Source of the DNA: a bacterium
GTDB taxonomy: Bacteria; Patescibacteriota; Minisyncoccia; Phycocordibacterales; UBA1550
Length of the DNA: 15,282 nucleotides
Assembly: GCA_021812665.1 (NCBI GenBank)
Contig: JAKAMX010000015.1
Span: 1-15,282, forward strand
Direction of reading: 5' to 3'
Positions 1 through 7,706 of this stretch are shown here, in pieces (the stretch's first letter is position 1; each line of letters opens with the position of its first letter). A model generated the notes under the pieces. The model had not been told where the DNA came from. It did not search any database and saw nothing but the letters and a program-made list of their open reading frames with translations. The position numbers and the translations under genes are program-made.

Positions 1-2790
1 GCACACAGTGCAACTGTCTCGGGTTCAGTTCCTGGCACCGTGTCGAACATCTTGACCGGGGGAGCAGCATCACAAACAGCAGCTGGCACCTACGCCGTCA
101 CGGCAAACTTTGCGCCAACAGATTCGACGAACTACAACTCCCTCACGGCTGCATCGGCGGGTAACTTTGTGATTAGCAGTACAAGTCAAACAACTACATT
201 TAACGCGCTCGCAAATAAAACGTATGGCGATGCTGATTTCGCGTTGTCAGCAACTGCATCATCGGGACTTACGGTAACATTTGCTTCGCAAACAACTGGA
301 GTATGTAGCGTAAGCGGAACAACTGCGCACATCATTTCTGTTGGAACATGTACCATACGTGCATCGCAAGCTGGAGATAGCAACTATAGTGCCGCTCCAA
401 ACGTTGACCAGTCGTTTAATGTCACAGCAAAAGCACTCACGGTTAGTGGTATTACTGCAAATGATAAAGTATATGACGGCAATACGTCCGCAACCCTTAA
501 TGTTGGGTCTGCAGCTCTTGTTGGTGTAGTCTCTGGCGATACGGTTAATTTGAACACAGGAAGTGCAGTTGGAACATTTGCTTCGGCAAATGTTGGTACA
601 GGTATTACCGTACAGATCTCAGGACTCACCATTTCTGGCACATCTGCTTCGAACTACTCGCTCGCTCAACCAACAACAACGGCGACAATCAATAACCCAC
701 TGCCGACGACCACAAGTCTTAATCCAACACAAATCGCCGTGGGGAGTTCAGGTTTCACTTTAACCGTTAACGGTACGAACTTTGTCGCCTCTTCAACGAT
801 TTACTGGAACGGTGGAAGTCGCGTAACAGCATATGCTTCGTCGACACAACTAACTGCACAGATCTTAACGAGCGATCTAACGTCTGCTGCAACCTCTTCG
901 GTAACGGTAGTTAATAGCGCGCCAGGAGGAGGAACCTCAAACGCACAGGTGTTTACAGTGTTTACCCCCGCAGATATCACTGCGCCAACGGTGACGGCGT
1001 TCGCGATTGCTTCAACGTCGTCATCGCTTACCGTTCCGGTTACGACATTTACTGCAACGGATAACGTTGGAGTTACGGGATACCTTTTGACTGAGGCCTC
1101 AACAACCCCAGCGCTTGGCGACAGTGGTTGGGCATCGACGACGCCAGCAAGTTTTGTGTTTTCTTCGCAGGGAAGCAAAACTTTGTACGCATGGGCAAAA
1201 GATGCGGCAGGTAACATCTCCACAGGCAGGAATGCCTCGACAGTAATTACATTGTCTGACACAGCAGCCCCAACAATAACTGCATTCACTATTCCTTCAA
1301 CGTCATCATCCCTCACTGTTTCAGTTACGGCATTTACTGCAACTGATAATATTGGGGTAACCGGATATTTGATCACTGAAGCTTCGACGACGCCGGCAGG
1401 AAATGCATCGGGGTGGAGTGCGACAGCGCAATCAAGCTATACATTCACGACCCAGGGAAGCAAGACGCTTTACGCGTGGGCAAAAGATACAGCAGGTAAT
1501 ATTTCTGCAGGCTTGAGTGCAAACACAACGATCACGTTTACTGAAATTGCGCCAGCCGATCTTTCATCCAGTGTGTCTTCAGCAGTGATCATTGTTCCCA
1601 ACGCTGCAGCGACTTCCTCAACACAGGTCACATTTAATCAGGAAGTTCACGTTCCGCTTGGTGGCGGGACAACAGTAATTGTTCCGTTTAATACTGTTTT
1701 GAGTGCTAGTGGCGCGTCAGACTTTACACAGCTGAGTGCTGTGACTGTTTCTGCAAACGATCTACCAACAAACTACAATTCGTTGGGTGCATTACGATTT
1801 GGGCTCCCTGCTATCCCGCTCAGCTCGAGCCAGACAATTACCGTACAGATCGCAGTTGGCGCAAGCTACAACGGCGAAACACTAACGGTCTTTAAGCGAG
1901 AAGAGGGTAGCACAACTTGGTCTTCGCTTACTACATGTGTAGTGAGCGGTGGAATCTGTCAGTTCACTACTTCGAGCCTCACTTCGTTCTCTGCAGGGCG
2001 CTACACTGCTCCGGCTTCAACTCCAACTCCTGCACGTGAGGCAGTTGCTCCAACAAAAGTAACTTTCACCGGAAAGGCATATCCTGGAAGCAAGATCCAA
2101 GTGTTCTTCAAGAGTAGTCAGGATGGTCAGTATCGCGAAGTTCCTCAAGGTACCTACACAGTAGGAGAAGACGGAACATTTGATGTCAGCTATACAGGAT
2201 TGTTTGGGGGTGATTATGTATTCGGTCTCCAAGCAGAAGACAAGGCAGGAAATAAATCTGGAATTGTTCAAGCGAGCGTAAATCTTCTTTCCGCAAACAC
2301 TCTTGTTGTAAGAAATCTGTTTATGCCGCCAACTCTTAATGTTTTGCGAACGGGCGTCCGATTGGGGGATGTTGTGTCGGTGAGTGGTTATGCGGCGGCA
2401 GAAAGCACGATCGAATTTGAGATCGATGGCAAACAATATCCGACGAGCGTAGTGTCCGGTACCGATGGGTACTACAAGTCTCTGATCAGCACGGCGCAGT
2501 TTGGAACAGGGAGTCACTTCATTCGTGTGAGACAAAAGAAGAATGATAGGACAAGTAGCCCATCGTCAAACAAGGCATTTTCGGTTTCAAAAGTATTTTT
2601 CCCTCAGACAGATTTGAATGGAGATGGTAAAATTGACATAACCGACTGGAGCATCTTCCTGTCGCTCTGGTCTTCAAAAGATGAGAGCGCAAGAAAGAGA
2701 ATAGATTTTAATGGCGACGGGAAGGTTGATCTGGCTGATTTCAGTATCTTCATGCAGAGCCTAAAGGCAGCAGTAAATAAAACACAATGA
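1..2790 (+). CDS. Secreted multi-domain repeat protein with C-terminal type I dockerin (5' partial)
   Basis: The reading frame is open to the left edge of the window, so the N-terminus and any signal peptide are missing; a GTG at 40 is internal. Visible modules in order: an MBG-like Ig module (about nt 184-430), a YDG-type module (about 427-690, with the KVYDGNT motif), an IPT/TIG-like module (about 706-963), two near-identical Ig-like repeats (979-1221 and 1264-1506), a Ser/Thr-rich beta region (about 1555-2010) and further Ig-like modules to about 2590. The end is a type I dockerin: two calcium-binding loops, DLNGDGKIDITD (from nt 2611) and DFNGDGKVDLAD (from nt 2704), each followed by a helix. 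Dockerins bind cohesins, and the next gene encodes a cohesin. No catalytic domain is visible. The role is probably adhesion or cell-surface structure. The dockerin call is firm; the names of the middle modules are less certain. Confidence 0.88.
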   Translation, partial: AHSATVSGSVPGTVSNILTGGAASQTAAGTYAVTANFAPTDSTNYNSLTAASAGNFVISSTSQTTTFNALANKTYGDADFALSATASSGLTVTFASQTTGVCSVSGTTAHIISVGTCTIRASQAGDSNYSAAPNVDQSFNVTAKALTVSGITANDKVYDGNTSATLNVGSAALVGVVSGDTVNLNTGSAVGTFASANVGTGITVQISGLTISGTSASNYSLAQPTTTATINNPLPTTTSLNPTQIAVGSSGFTLTVNGTNFVASSTIYWNGGSRVTAYASSTQLTAQILTSDLTSAATSSVTVVNSAPGGGTSNAQVFTVFTPADITAPTVTAFAIASTSSSLTVPVTTFTATDNVGVTGYLLTEASTTPALGDSGWASTTPASFVFSSQGSKTLYAWAKDAAGNISTGRNASTVITLSDTAAPTITAFTIPSTSSSLTVSVTAFTATDNIGVTGYLITEASTTPAGNASGWSATAQSSYTFTTQGSKTLYAWAKDTAGNISAGLSANTTITFTEIAPADLSSSVSSAVIIVPNAAATSSTQVTFNQEVHVPLGGGTTVIVPFNTVLSASGASDFTQLSAVTVSANDLPTNYNSLGALRFGLPAIPLSSSQTITVQIAVGASYNGETLTVFKREEGSTTWSSLTTCVVSGGICQFTTSSLTSFSAGRYTAPASTPTPAREAVAPTKVTFTGKAYPGSKIQVFFKSSQDGQYREVPQGTYTVGEDGTFDVSYTGLFGGDYVFGLQAEDKAGNKSGIVQASVNLLSANTLVVRNLFMPPTLNVLRTGVRLGDVVSVSGYAAAESTIEFEIDGKQYPTSVVSGTDGYYKSLISTAQFGTGSHFIRVRQKKNDRTSSPSSNKAFSVSKVFFPQTDLNGDGKIDITDWSIFLSLWSSKDESARKRIDFNGDGKVDLADFSIFMQSLKAAVNKTQ
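979..1506 (+). repeat. Tandem Ig-like repeat inside the dockerin gene
   Basis: Two in-frame units of 81 codons (979-1221 and 1264-1506), offset by 285 bases, encode closely similar modules. Both contain STSSSLTV, FTATDN, GVTGYL and TEASTTP, and both end with QGSKTLYAWAKD followed by AGNIS. The DNA is more diverged than the protein, which points to an old duplication kept under selection. The unit resembles Ig-like modules of bacterial surface proteins. Confidence 0.85.
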
Positions 2791-4520
2791 AACAATTAAA
2801 GAACTTAATAACGGTATCAGTTCTCTCAATAGGTTTTCTTTTGGGCGCAGCAAAAAACGCAAACGCAGCAACATTGTATCTTTCTTCGAACACCGACGCC
2901 TTGCGCATAGGGGATACTCTTGAAGTTATTATTAAAATTGATAGCGAGGGTGCTGGAGTGAACGCTGTTCAGGGAACACTGCAATATCCACAAGATATTT
3001 TGCAGGCAACAAAGATCAATAAGGGCGAATCCGTTTTTGATTTCTGGTTGCAAGAACCTTTGTATTCAAACGATACCGGTAAACTTTCATTTGCTGGCGG
3101 TTCAACCGTTGGTTCTGTGGGAAAGTCGCTGCATGTCTTGAGAGTCCTTTTTACCGTAAAGGGAAGCGGAAAGGCAACGTTATCATTTGTAGATTCTGCG
3201 ATAACAGCAAGCGATGGAAGCGGTACCAACGTGCTATCCACCATTCAAAGTCTGGTTGTAAACAGTGCGCCAAAGACCGGCGGTTCTGTTGTCTCAACAC
3301 AAATTCCTGCACCTACTCAGATTACCCGGCAGGCTGTTGTAGCGAGCGGTCTTCCTTCGAAGCCGGAGATAACGATTCCGTTGTTCCCTGATTCTACTGC
3401 ATGGTTCAACAGAACAGATACGTTCATTGCGCAATGGAAATTGCCACCAGATGTCTCAGCGGTTGATACGGCGCTTGATCAAAATATTCATTATGGGGGA
3501 GGTGATTCACAAGGCCTCTTTGATACAAAAGTATTTCCTGCAATTTCTCGCGATGGTGTTTGGTATCTTCATGTTCGCTTCCGTAACAATATTGGATGGG
3601 GATCAATGAACAACTATCGTATTGCCGTCGACACACATCCACCACTTAGTTTTGAAGTAAAAATTTTGGAGGGCAATGCAAGCGACAATCCTGCCCCAAC
3701 CTTATCATTCCAAACAAAAGATTCGCTTTCTGGGCTAAAAGAATATCAGGTAGCTATCGATGGTGGCGACGCGCTGCAGGTTGCATCGGATAAATTTTCA
3801 GGCACATACAAACTGCCTCTCCTCGCGCCAGGAAAGCACCGGGTGAGTGTGCGCGCAGTAGATTATGCGGACAACAGTGCGGAAAACGATCTCACTCTTG
3901 ACGTGCTCCCGATTGCCTCGCCGGTTATCTCATACGTAACTAGAGACCTATTCTCGGATTCTCAAACAGGAGTTGCGGTGAAGGGATCAGCGCTGTCTAA
4001 AAGTGATGTGATCTTGGTCCTACATCAAAAGGATGCAGTGGTTGTGAAGACCACTGTTCATGCAGACGCAAATGGAAACTGGGAATATACATTTGATACC
4101 CAGCTCAAAAATGGAGCATATACGGTTAGTGCCCAAAGTCAGGATACTCGCGGAGCGCTTAGTTTATCTGTAGAATCAGCTATTATCACCGTGCAGAGTC
4201 AGCCAATATTGCAAATCGGATCATTCAAGCTTGGTCCAACAGGAGCAACAATATCACTCATTGTATTACTCCTTGGAAGCTTTGCCGCTGGCGTTTGGTT
4301 CTGGAGAAAGCGTCAAGAAAAGCTTGCGCTCCGTGTTGGGTTTGCAGAAACAGAAATTACAAAAATATTTAAATTGATACTCGACGACAGCAATAAGATG
4401 GCTGAGTCGCTCAAGACGGCAACGCCCGTTGATGATGAATATGCACTCGGACGCCTACAGGGGAATATCAAAAAAATGGAGGAGTATCTAAAGAAAGGTG
4501 TGGGTAAGATTAATTCGTAA
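2787..4520 (+). CDS. Membrane-anchored cohesin-domain protein with Ig-like repeats
   Basis: This 577-residue protein starts at an ATG that overlaps the stop of the dockerin gene (ATGA), so the two are probably translationally coupled. Residues 1-27 form a signal peptide (basic start, hydrophobic core, probable cut after ANA). Residues about 29-160 look like a cohesin: the pattern IGDTLEVIIKID, then VNAVQGTLQYP, then LHVLRVLFTVKGSGKATLSF matches the family beta-sandwich. About 195-290, 290-380 and 385-480 are three Ig-like or fibronectin-like modules. Residues about 488-506 are a membrane helix followed by RKRQEK, a positive stop-transfer signal. The last 70 residues form a charged, probably helical cytoplasmic tail. 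The likely role is to hold dockerin-bearing proteins, such as the upstream gene product, at the cell surface. The cohesin call rests on pattern and context. Confidence 0.83.
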   Translation: MKQLKNLITVSVLSIGFLLGAAKNANAATLYLSSNTDALRIGDTLEVIIKIDSEGAGVNAVQGTLQYPQDILQATKINKGESVFDFWLQEPLYSNDTGKLSFAGGSTVGSVGKSLHVLRVLFTVKGSGKATLSFVDSAITASDGSGTNVLSTIQSLVVNSAPKTGGSVVSTQIPAPTQITRQAVVASGLPSKPEITIPLFPDSTAWFNRTDTFIAQWKLPPDVSAVDTALDQNIHYGGGDSQGLFDTKVFPAISRDGVWYLHVRFRNNIGWGSMNNYRIAVDTHPPLSFEVKILEGNASDNPAPTLSFQTKDSLSGLKEYQVAIDGGDALQVASDKFSGTYKLPLLAPGKHRVSVRAVDYADNSAENDLTLDVLPIASPVISYVTRDLFSDSQTGVAVKGSALSKSDVILVLHQKDAVVVKTTVHADANGNWEYTFDTQLKNGAYTVSAQSQDTRGALSLSVESAIITVQSQPILQIGSFKLGPTGATISLIVLLLGSFAAGVWFWRKRQEKLALRVGFAETEITKIFKLILDDSNKMAESLKTATPVDDEYALGRLQGNIKKMEEYLKKGVGKINS

Positions 4521-4521
4521 C

Positions 4522-4887
4522 ATGAAAAAAATATTAAGCATTGAGGACGACACAATCATTGGGGCAGCTCTTGCAGAAAATCTGAAACAAGCTGGGTTTG
4601 AAGTTGAACGCGCGAAAGATGGGGAGACGGGTCTGGCAATTGCGTTAAAGGATCATCCAGACCTCATATTGCTTGATATTCTTTTGCCTAAAATGGATGG
4701 GCTTACGGTGCTCAATAAACTGCGTCAGGATTCATGGGGCAAAAATGTTCCCGTTATTGTACTTAGCAATTTGAGCGAGCCAGAAAATGTTGCGGCTACG
4801 ATCGATACCGTTAGTGAATATTTGGTGAAGGTAGATTGGAATATCGATGATGTGGTTAAAAGAATAAAAGAAAAGTTAAAATTGTAA
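4522..4887 (+). CDS. Stand-alone response-regulator receiver protein
   Basis: The ATG at 4522 was chosen over an upstream in-frame GTG (4498) because it gives the standard receiver start MKKILSIEDD and lies one base after the cohesin stop. The 121 residues form one receiver domain with no output domain. Key residues are present: acidic pair E8/D9 (with D10), phospho-acceptor D52 in LILLDILLPKMDG, S82 in IVLSN and K103 in EYLVK. Proteins of this type pass a phosphoryl signal by direct binding to a partner. Tight linkage to the cohesin gene suggests co-expression with the surface complex, possibly linking it to the pilus. No histidine kinase lies in the window. Confidence 0.9.
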   Translation: MKKILSIEDDTIIGAALAENLKQAGFEVERAKDGETGLAIALKDHPDLILLDILLPKMDGLTVLNKLRQDSWGKNVPVIVLSNLSEPENVAATIDTVSEYLVKVDWNIDDVVKRIKEKLKL

Positions 4888-4890
4888 ATT

Positions 4891-4919
4891 AAAAAACCGC
4901 AGCAATGCTGCGGTTTTTT
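4891..4919. terminator. Bidirectional intrinsic terminator between receiver gene and comF
   Basis: A 7-bp GC-rich stem CCGCAGC/GCTGCGG (4897-4903 and 4907-4913) with loop AAT is preceded by A6 and followed by T6, so it can end transcription from both sides. It lies 3 bases after the receiver stop and its right edge touches the comF stop on the other strand. Confidence 0.92.
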
Positions 4920-5577
4920 AATGGGCGACTGCGTAACATAAAACTGAACGCGCTTTTGCTGCCAGCAGTGATTTTCGAGCCTCGGACATCGTGGCGCCAG
5001 TGGTCGAAACATCGTCGACAAGGATGATATCTTTCCCTCGAACGGCTTCGGGGTCTGCGCTAAAAACTCCGCGCAGATTTTTCAAACGTTCATTGCGATG
5101 CTCTTTTTTCGCTTGCGACGGCGTTGGGCGAATTCGTTTTAGTGATTGTGTTGAGACTTCAAATATGCTACTGGTGTCATTGCGTGCGATTTCTTGCACA
5201 AGTAGTTCGCTTTGATTAAACCCGCGTTCGCGAAGTCGTTTAGAATGCAAAGGGATCGGTATCAATAGAATTTTTTCTTGTGCTGAAAGAAGTAATCCTT
5301 CAGCGAGGTCAGCAAACATGTGGTCGTACATTGCTCTGCCTAACGGTTTTGCCACCGTTCTCGCGTTTTCATATTTAAATTTCCAGATACTTCGTTTTAG
5401 GATTGGGTGATTGTAATCGAACAGTGCAAAAATAAAATGATCATTTGGCTGATTTGCTGGTGGCAAGGCGGCGACACAGTGCGCACAGAGTATTTCTTTG
5501 TCGCTCTTACACCCAATACATCGGACGGGGAGTACGAACGCAAGCATGTATTTAAAAAGAGCGGAAAAAAGATTCAT
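4918..5577 (-). CDS. comF: ComF-family phosphoribosyltransferase-like competence protein
   Basis: This 219-residue protein on the minus strand has the two ComF hallmarks. Near the N-terminus is a four-cysteine zinc-ribbon-like motif (C20-x2-C23, then C31-x2-C34). Near the C-terminus is the phosphoribosyltransferase PRPP-binding loop ILVDDVSTTGAT (about 185-196). Other family-typical stretches are IPIPLHSKRLRERGFNQSE and KRIRPTPSQAKK. The start at 5577 was chosen because it gives the usual ComF length and leaves a real spacer to pilM; a longer frame to 5751 would overlap pilM, and Met11 (5547) is an alternative. In other bacteria ComF is needed for uptake of transforming DNA. Its place beside a complete pilus motor set fits that role, though no comEA or comEC is in the window. 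Confidence 0.92.
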   Translation of the reverse strand: MNLFSALFKYMLAFVLPVRCIGCKSDKEILCAHCVAALPPANQPNDHFIFALFDYNHPILKRSIWKFKYENARTVAKPLGRAMYDHMFADLAEGLLLSAQEKILLIPIPLHSKRLRERGFNQSELLVQEIARNDTSSIFEVSTQSLKRIRPTPSQAKKEHRNERLKNLRGVFSADPEAVRGKDIILVDDVSTTGATMSEARKSLLAAKARSVLCYAVAH

Positions 5578-5578
5578 C

Positions 5579-5587
5579 TGTGGATAA
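5579..5587 (-). promoter_or_regulatory. Exact DnaA-box sequence in the comF-pilM spacer
   Basis: The plus strand reads TGTGGATAA, the reverse complement of TTATCCACA, which matches the classical DnaA-box consensus. It sits one base upstream of the comF ATG and about 60 bases upstream of pilM. Whether DnaA binds it is not known from sequence. Confidence 0.45.
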
Positions 5588-5622
5588 CTGCTTATCGCCC
5601 AAGCCCTATCGCGTCGTCTGCG

Positions 5623-5648
5623 TGATATACTGATACTGTAGTATATCA
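5623..5648. promoter_or_regulatory. Inverted repeat with -10-like boxes at the pilM start
   Basis: A perfect 9-bp inverted repeat, TGATATACT (5623-5631) and AGTATATCA (5640-5648), with an 8-base centre GATACTGT, ends on the first base of the pilM ATG. It contains TATACT (5626-5631) and GATACT (5632-5637), both plausible -10 boxes for pilM, and TATACT also reads on the other strand. No good -35 is seen. It may be the pilM promoter, an operator, or both. Confidence 0.5.
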
Positions 5649-6772
5649 TGCCTTCATTCCTCCACTCGCTTAAAAAAGCTTTCTTCTTCTGGCAAAAGGG
5701 AACAATCCTTGGGGTAGACATCGGTGCCTCATCTATAAAAGTAGCACTCATAGAAAAGGTTGAGGAAAAAATTTTTCTCCGGAATTATGGCGAATTGGTT
5801 CTTGGGCCAAGCGTAGATCTTTCGGCTGGGCAAACAACAAATCTAACTCCAGAACGAGTTTCAGAAGAATTGAGCGCTTTGCTTAAGGAGCTGAAAATTT
5901 CCCCGACACGTACCTTTATCGCTATCCCTGTGAGCGCAAGCTTGCTTTCTGTGGTAGAGCTTCCGAATGTTTCAGAAAAGGAGATGAGGTCAATGGTTCC
6001 TATCGAAGCAAGAAAATACATCCCTGTTCCTCTCAATGAGGTTTCTCTTGATTGGTGGGCGCTTCCAGGGCGACTAGCAGAAAAAAATGATGCTCCAAAG
6101 ACAGAGGGTGAGGCGCCGCATTTAGAAAAAGTGGAGGTGATTATTGCGGCAATCCATAACGAAGTAGTGAAAAAATATGAGTCAATCAAGCGCAATGCAC
6201 ACATTTCTGGGGCACCTGCGCAGTTTGAAATTGAGATTTTTAGCGCGCTACGTGCCATTGCCACCAAAGATATGCCAACGTCGCTTTTTATAGACATGGG
6301 CGCGCTTACCACAAAGTTTGCGCTCGTTGATGGAGGAACCATTCACGCTTCTCATGTTACAGCGATTGGTGGGCAGGATATTACTGCGGGGATTGCTCGA
6401 TCGCAAGGGATTACCTTTGCGCAAGCTGAGACGATGAAGTGTACGTTTGGAACAGTCGGGGACAATGAAGGTCGCGATGTCCTCGCTGTCGCTGAGTTAC
6501 TTTTGGCTAGCATAATGAACGAAGCGATTCGCTTCGTCGAAGGGTATGAAATGAAGCATGGTAAAAAGATCAGCAAAGTTGTTCTTGTTGGCGGAGCATC
6601 AAAACTGCTTGGTGTGGAGAAAATTATAAATAAAACATTTTCAGCAGTTACTGTTGAAAGAGGCTTGCCGTTCTCGCAACTTGATACGCCAGTATTTCTT
6701 AACAAAACACTCGAGGCGAACGGACCAAGTTATGCGACCGCGCTTGGGGTAGCGCTCAAGGGGCTAGAATAG
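5648..6772 (+). CDS. pilM: Type IV pilus assembly protein PilM (actin-like)
   Basis: The 374-residue product has the actin/FtsA-type nucleotide-binding fold of PilM. Phosphate loop 1 is GVDIGASSIK (residues 22-31, D24), phosphate loop 2 is FIDMGALTT around D216, and the adenosine motif VVLVGGASKLLG begins at about residue 311. PilM is a cytoplasmic protein that binds the N-terminal tail of PilN and couples the cytoplasmic motor parts to the membrane alignment complex. The ATG at 5648 gives a short basic-aromatic lead before the core, as in relatives; there is no Shine-Dalgarno sequence. It is the first gene of the pilus operon and is divergent from comF. Confidence 0.95.
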   Translation: MPSFLHSLKKAFFFWQKGTILGVDIGASSIKVALIEKVEEKIFLRNYGELVLGPSVDLSAGQTTNLTPERVSEELSALLKELKISPTRTFIAIPVSASLLSVVELPNVSEKEMRSMVPIEARKYIPVPLNEVSLDWWALPGRLAEKNDAPKTEGEAPHLEKVEVIIAAIHNEVVKKYESIKRNAHISGAPAQFEIEIFSALRAIATKDMPTSLFIDMGALTTKFALVDGGTIHASHVTAIGGQDITAGIARSQGITFAQAETMKCTFGTVGDNEGRDVLAVAELLLASIMNEAIRFVEGYEMKHGKKISKVVLVGGASKLLGVEKIINKTFSAVTVERGLPFSQLDTPVFLNKTLEANGPSYATALGVALKGLE

Positions 6773-6784
6773 TAAATATGCATG

Positions 6785-6794
6785 TAGTATACTA
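6785..6794. promoter_or_regulatory. TAGTATACTA palindrome upstream of pilN
   Basis: A perfect 10-bp palindrome lies 16 bases before the pilN ATG in the 38-base pilM-pilN spacer. It includes TATACT (6788-6793), which could act as a -10 box, although no clear -35 is seen. The core AGTATACT also occurs before the second receiver gene (10534-10541). Confidence 0.4.
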
Positions 6795-6810
6795 TTAGAA
6801 GTAATTACAT

Positions 6811-7701
6811 ATGGACGAAAAGTCACCCCAAATATCGTTTATTCCAAAAGGATCTCTCGTGAGAGAGGAGTCGTTTCTAGAAAGACCACGACCAAGAAAT
6901 TTTATCGGCGTGCTTGGCATTGCAACTACACTTATTGTGGTTGCTGGATTTGCAGGGCTCTATTTTTTTAACAGTTATCTCGAAACACAAATAATAACTA
7001 AGCTTGATAAGGTGAAGAGTGCGCAGGATGCATTCAAGGGCTCTACGCAGGTAGAGAAGGCAAATAATTTCTATTTCCGTGCGGGCCTCGTGCAAGAAAT
7101 ACTTGCTTCTCATGTATCGGTGACCCCCGTGCTGACATTCCTCGCGAATAATACGCTCGAGAGTGTTATGTATAGCGATTTCTCTTTCACGAAAGATAGC
7201 TCTGGCGCAAATACTGTTAAGCTTGTCGGCGAGGCGCCCAACTATTCATCGCTCGGCTATCAAAAGCAAATTTTTTCAGAAAAAAAAGATGAATTGATTA
7301 GCTCGCGCGTGACAGACGTTACACTCACGCAATATGGAACCGTTTCATTCAAACTGTATTTGGTGTTTAGGCCTGACTATATTTCATATCTCAAGAATAC
7401 AAATACGGTAGTGATCACTCCTCCGTCAAGTCCGTCGATGGCAACAACCAGTGCCACCTCAACATTCCCGAGCACAACAGAAAAACGTGGTGGCACGCTC
7501 TCGCTCCCTCCTTTGATAACTAACGCATCATCGTCGACAGATGCCATCGCGACGACATCGCAACCTGCTGTAACGAGTACAAACAACAGCGCTGCTAGTG
7601 AGCCAGAGGCAGGGCAGAGTACACAGGAAGTACCGGTCGCGGTGCCTGCTCCGCAGAAATCATTTTGGAATGATTTTATTTCATGGTTTAAATTCTGGTA
7701 A
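6811..7701 (+). CDS. pilN: Type IV pilus alignment protein PilN, with long Ser/Thr/Pro tail
   Basis: The 296-residue product is a single-pass membrane protein: cytoplasmic residues 1-30, membrane helix about 31-53, then a coiled-coil-prone segment and an alpha/beta domain to about residue 200. The N-terminal ISFIPKG resembles the INLLP-type motif with which PilN binds PilM. The genes on either side (pilM, pilO) confirm the assignment. Unusual is the last 90 or so residues: a low-complexity Ser/Thr/Pro/Ala tail ending in an aromatic segment, FWNDFISWFKFW. Typical PilN proteins are about 180-220 residues, so the tail is extra. It probably lies outside the membrane and might reach toward the cell wall. 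The call is based on topology and gene order more than on strict sequence motifs. Confidence 0.88.
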   Translation: MDEKSPQISFIPKGSLVREESFLERPRPRNFIGVLGIATTLIVVAGFAGLYFFNSYLETQIITKLDKVKSAQDAFKGSTQVEKANNFYFRAGLVQEILASHVSVTPVLTFLANNTLESVMYSDFSFTKDSSGANTVKLVGEAPNYSSLGYQKQIFSEKKDELISSRVTDVTLTQYGTVSFKLYLVFRPDYISYLKNTNTVVITPPSSPSMATTSATSTFPSTTEKRGGTLSLPPLITNASSSTDAIATTSQPAVTSTNNSAASEPEAGQSTQEVPVAVPAPQKSFWNDFISWFKFW

Positions 7702-7706
7702 TTTTT

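Noticed and set aside
801..1376. Minus-strand open frame of 191 codons inside the dockerin gene
   Set aside because: It lies opposite the two Ig-like repeats of the plus-strand gene and its sequence mirrors that repeat; no domain, start signal or neighbour supports it.
2017..2535. Minus-strand open frame of 172 codons inside the dockerin gene
   Set aside because: Antisense to a clearly coding plus-strand frame with Ig-like and dockerin modules; the predicted protein has no recognisable pattern.
5785..6342. Minus-strand open frame of 185 codons inside pilM
   Set aside because: Fully antisense to the PilM core with its nucleotide-binding motifs; no evidence for a second gene.
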